DNA from: Pseudomonadota bacterium
GTDB lineage: Bacteria > Pseudomonadota > Gammaproteobacteria > Xanthomonadales > Rhodanobacteraceae
NCBI GenBank assembly: GCA_023430685.1
Contig: JAEYZH010000121.1
Location: 1 to 15,777 of the forward strand
Length of the DNA stretch: 15,777 bases
Direction of reading: 5' to 3'
Positions 14,196-15,777 of the stretch are shown one piece after another. Made by a program: the position numbers and the translations under genes. The number at the start of each line of letters is the position of its first letter. The first letter of the stretch is position 1. Below the pieces are notes generated by a model. That model was not told the DNA's origin and made no database searches. It saw nothing but the letters and a program-made list of their open reading frames with translations.

Positions 14196-15741
14196 CAAAA
14201 TCCTGATCCTCGACTTCGGCGCGCAGTACACGCAGCTGATCGCGCGGCGCATCCGAGAAATCGGGGTCTACTGCGAGGTGTGGGCATGGGACCATGATCC
14301 GGCCGCGATCGCCGGGTTCGGCGCAAAGGGCATCATCCTCTCGGGTGGGCCGGAGTCGACGACCGAGGCCGGTGCGCCGATCGCGCCGCAGGCGGTGTTC
14401 GACAGCGGGCTGCCGATCCTCGGCATCTGCTACGGCATGCAGACGATGGCCGCGCAGCTCGGCGGCGCAACCGAGGCTGCGGACGCGCGCGAGTTCGGCC
14501 ATGCGAAGGTCGAGATCGTCGCGGCCGATGCGCTGCTGGACGGTCTCAGCGACCACGCGCCCGAGCGCGCGCTCGATGTCTGGATGAGCCACGGCGATCA
14601 CGTCGCCGCAGCGCCGCCGGGCTTCGTGGTCACCGCCCGTACCGACCGCATCCCGGTCGCCGCGATGTCGGACGAGGCGCGCCGCTGGTACGGCGTGCAG
14701 TTCCATCCCGAAGTCACGCACACGAAGCAGGGCATGGCGCTGCTGCGCCGCTTCGTGGTCGACATCTGCGGCTGCGCGACGCTGTGGACCGCCGCGAACA
14801 TCATCGAGGACCAGGTCGCGCGCGTGCGCGCGCAGGTCGGCGACGACAAGGTGCTGCTCGGCCTCTCGGGTGGCGTCGATTCCTCGGTCGTTGCCGCACT
14901 GCTGCATCGCGCGATCGGCGATCGCCTGACCTGCGTGTTCGTCGACACGGGCCTCCTGCGCTGGAAGGAAGGCGACCAGGTGATGGCGACGATGGCGCAG
15001 CACATGGGCGTCAAGGTGATCCGCGTCGACGCGGCGCAGCGCTATTTCGATGCACTCGCGGGCGTCGACGAACCCGAAGCCAAGCGCAAGATCATCGGGC
15101 GGCTGTTCATCGAGATCTTCGACGAGGAAGCGCACACGCTCGAGGGCGTGAAGTGGCTCGCGCAGGGCACGATTTACCCTGATGTGATCGAGTCCGCGGG
15201 CAGCAGCACCGGCAAGGCCCACGTGATCAAGTCGCACCACAACGTCGGCGGCCTGCCCGAGCGCATGAAGCTCCAGCTCGTGGAACCGCTGCGCGAACTG
15301 TTCAAGGACGAGGTGCGCCGCATCGGCGTCGAACTCGGCCTGCCACGCGAGATGGTCTACCGCCACCCGTTCCCGGGCCCGGGCCTCGGCGTGCGCATCC
15401 TCGGCGAGGTGAAACTCGAGTACGCCGACATCCTCGCGCGCGCCGATGCGATCTTCATCGAGGAACTGCGCAAGGCCGATCTCTACGACCGCACGAGCCA
15501 GGCGTTCGCGGTGTTCCTGCCCGTGAAATCGGTCGGCGTCGTCGGCGATGCGCGCGCGTACGAATGGGTGATCGCGCTGCGCGCGGTCGAAACGATCGAC
15601 TTCATGACCGCGCACTGGGCGCACCTGCCGTACGACTTCCTCGGCAAGGTCAGCAACCGCATCATCAACGAATTGCGCGGTGTCTCGCGCGTGGTCTACG
15701 ACATCAGCGGCAAGCCGCCGGCGACGATCGAGTGGGAATGA
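14176..15741 (+). CDS. guaA: GMP synthase (glutamine-hydrolysing) GuaA
   Basis: GuaA converts XMP to GMP using ATP and glutamine. The 521-residue protein has a class I glutamine amidotransferase domain with Cys85 in GICYGMQ and His177/Glu179 in QFHPEV. It also has the ATP-pyrophosphatase P-loop SGGVDSS (231-237) and a C-terminal dimerisation domain ending ISGKPPATIEWE. The segments AKWD-type WLAQGTIYPDVIESAG and SHHNVGGLPERMKL are also typical. Length equals that of Xanthomonas GuaA as I remember it. The frame is open from 14038, but that part is the upstream gene in another frame; the ATG at 14176 gives the family N-terminus and has AGGT five bases ahead. It overlaps the upstream gene by 20 bases. 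Confidence 0.98.
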   Translation: MQTIHADKILILDFGAQYTQLIARRIREIGVYCEVWAWDHDPAAIAGFGAKGIILSGGPESTTEAGAPIAPQAVFDSGLPILGICYGMQTMAAQLGGATEAADAREFGHAKVEIVAADALLDGLSDHAPERALDVWMSHGDHVAAAPPGFVVTARTDRIPVAAMSDEARRWYGVQFHPEVTHTKQGMALLRRFVVDICGCATLWTAANIIEDQVARVRAQVGDDKVLLGLSGGVDSSVVAALLHRAIGDRLTCVFVDTGLLRWKEGDQVMATMAQHMGVKVIRVDAAQRYFDALAGVDEPEAKRKIIGRLFIEIFDEEAHTLEGVKWLAQGTIYPDVIESAGSSTGKAHVIKSHHNVGGLPERMKLQLVEPLRELFKDEVRRIGVELGLPREMVYRHPFPGPGLGVRILGEVKLEYADILARADAIFIEELRKADLYDRTSQAFAVFLPVKSVGVVGDARAYEWVIALRAVETIDFMTAHWAHLPYDFLGKVSNRIINELRGVSRVVYDISGKPPATIEWE

Positions 15742-15750
15742 TTTTCCCCG

Positions 15751-15771
15751 AGCCGCCCACGTTCGGTGGCT
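15751..15771. terminator. Weak stem-loop after guaA
   Basis: A seven-pair stem (AGCCGCC, 15751-15757, with GGTGGCT, 15765-15771, one G-U pair) and a seven-base loop begin ten bases after the guaA stop. There is no U-run before the window ends, so it may be no more than a weak or Rho-assisted signal. Confidence 0.25.
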
Positions 15772-15777
15772 TCAATG

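Noticed and set aside
14125..15624. 499-codon minus-strand frame
   Set aside because: It is antisense to guaA, a certain gene.

Overview
The window is a GC-rich, densely packed chromosomal segment with typical gammaproteobacterial housekeeping genes. GuaA (521 residues, closing ISGKPPATIEWE), the YfgM-BamB-Der order, a MoeB with an N-terminal rhodanese domain, a DUF1244 protein and an ECF sigma/Ser-Thr kinase pair all point to the Xanthomonadales/Lysobacterales (Xanthomonadaceae or Rhodanobacteraceae). This assignment is by recall of families, not by a search.

Layout. Positions 1-3247 carry the end of a YfgM-like gene, bamB (outer-membrane protein assembly lipoprotein) and der (ribosome-assembly GTPase) in one direction. 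Positions 3258-6218 form a tightly overlapping molybdenum-cofactor group: mobA, moeA and a rhodanese-MoeB fusion. A short convergent gap with a palindromic repeat follows, then a minus-strand DUF1244 gene diverging from folD (6686-7540, one-carbon metabolism). Two more copies of the palindrome lie after folD, in inverted orientation. Next is a signalling module: a 906-residue membrane Ser/Thr kinase with a TPR region (minus, 7678-10398), divergent from an ECF sigma factor of the TIGR02999 type (plus, 10544-11116). Just downstream is a truC-like tRNA pseudouridine synthase gene broken by an in-frame amber codon, ending at an 81-bp palindrome. Positions 11997-15741 hold the GMP branch of purine synthesis, guaB and guaA, with an unrecognised lower-GC gene wedged between them.

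How the parts fit. GuaB and GuaA act in sequence (IMP to XMP to GMP). MobA, MoeA and MoeB act late in, or supply sulfur to, molybdenum cofactor synthesis; MobA uses GTP. The kinase and sigma factor are likely one regulatory switch, with kinase activity replacing an anti-sigma factor.

Points most worth a second look: the kinase/ECF pair, whose sigma region 2.2 lacks the usual acidic residues; the amber codon in truC; a predicted leaderless guaB transcript; palindromic repeats that supply the TAG stop codon of three different genes, with compensatory stem changes between copies; and the foreign-looking gene inside the gua operon. No CRISPR array, tRNA, rRNA, transposase or riboswitch was seen.
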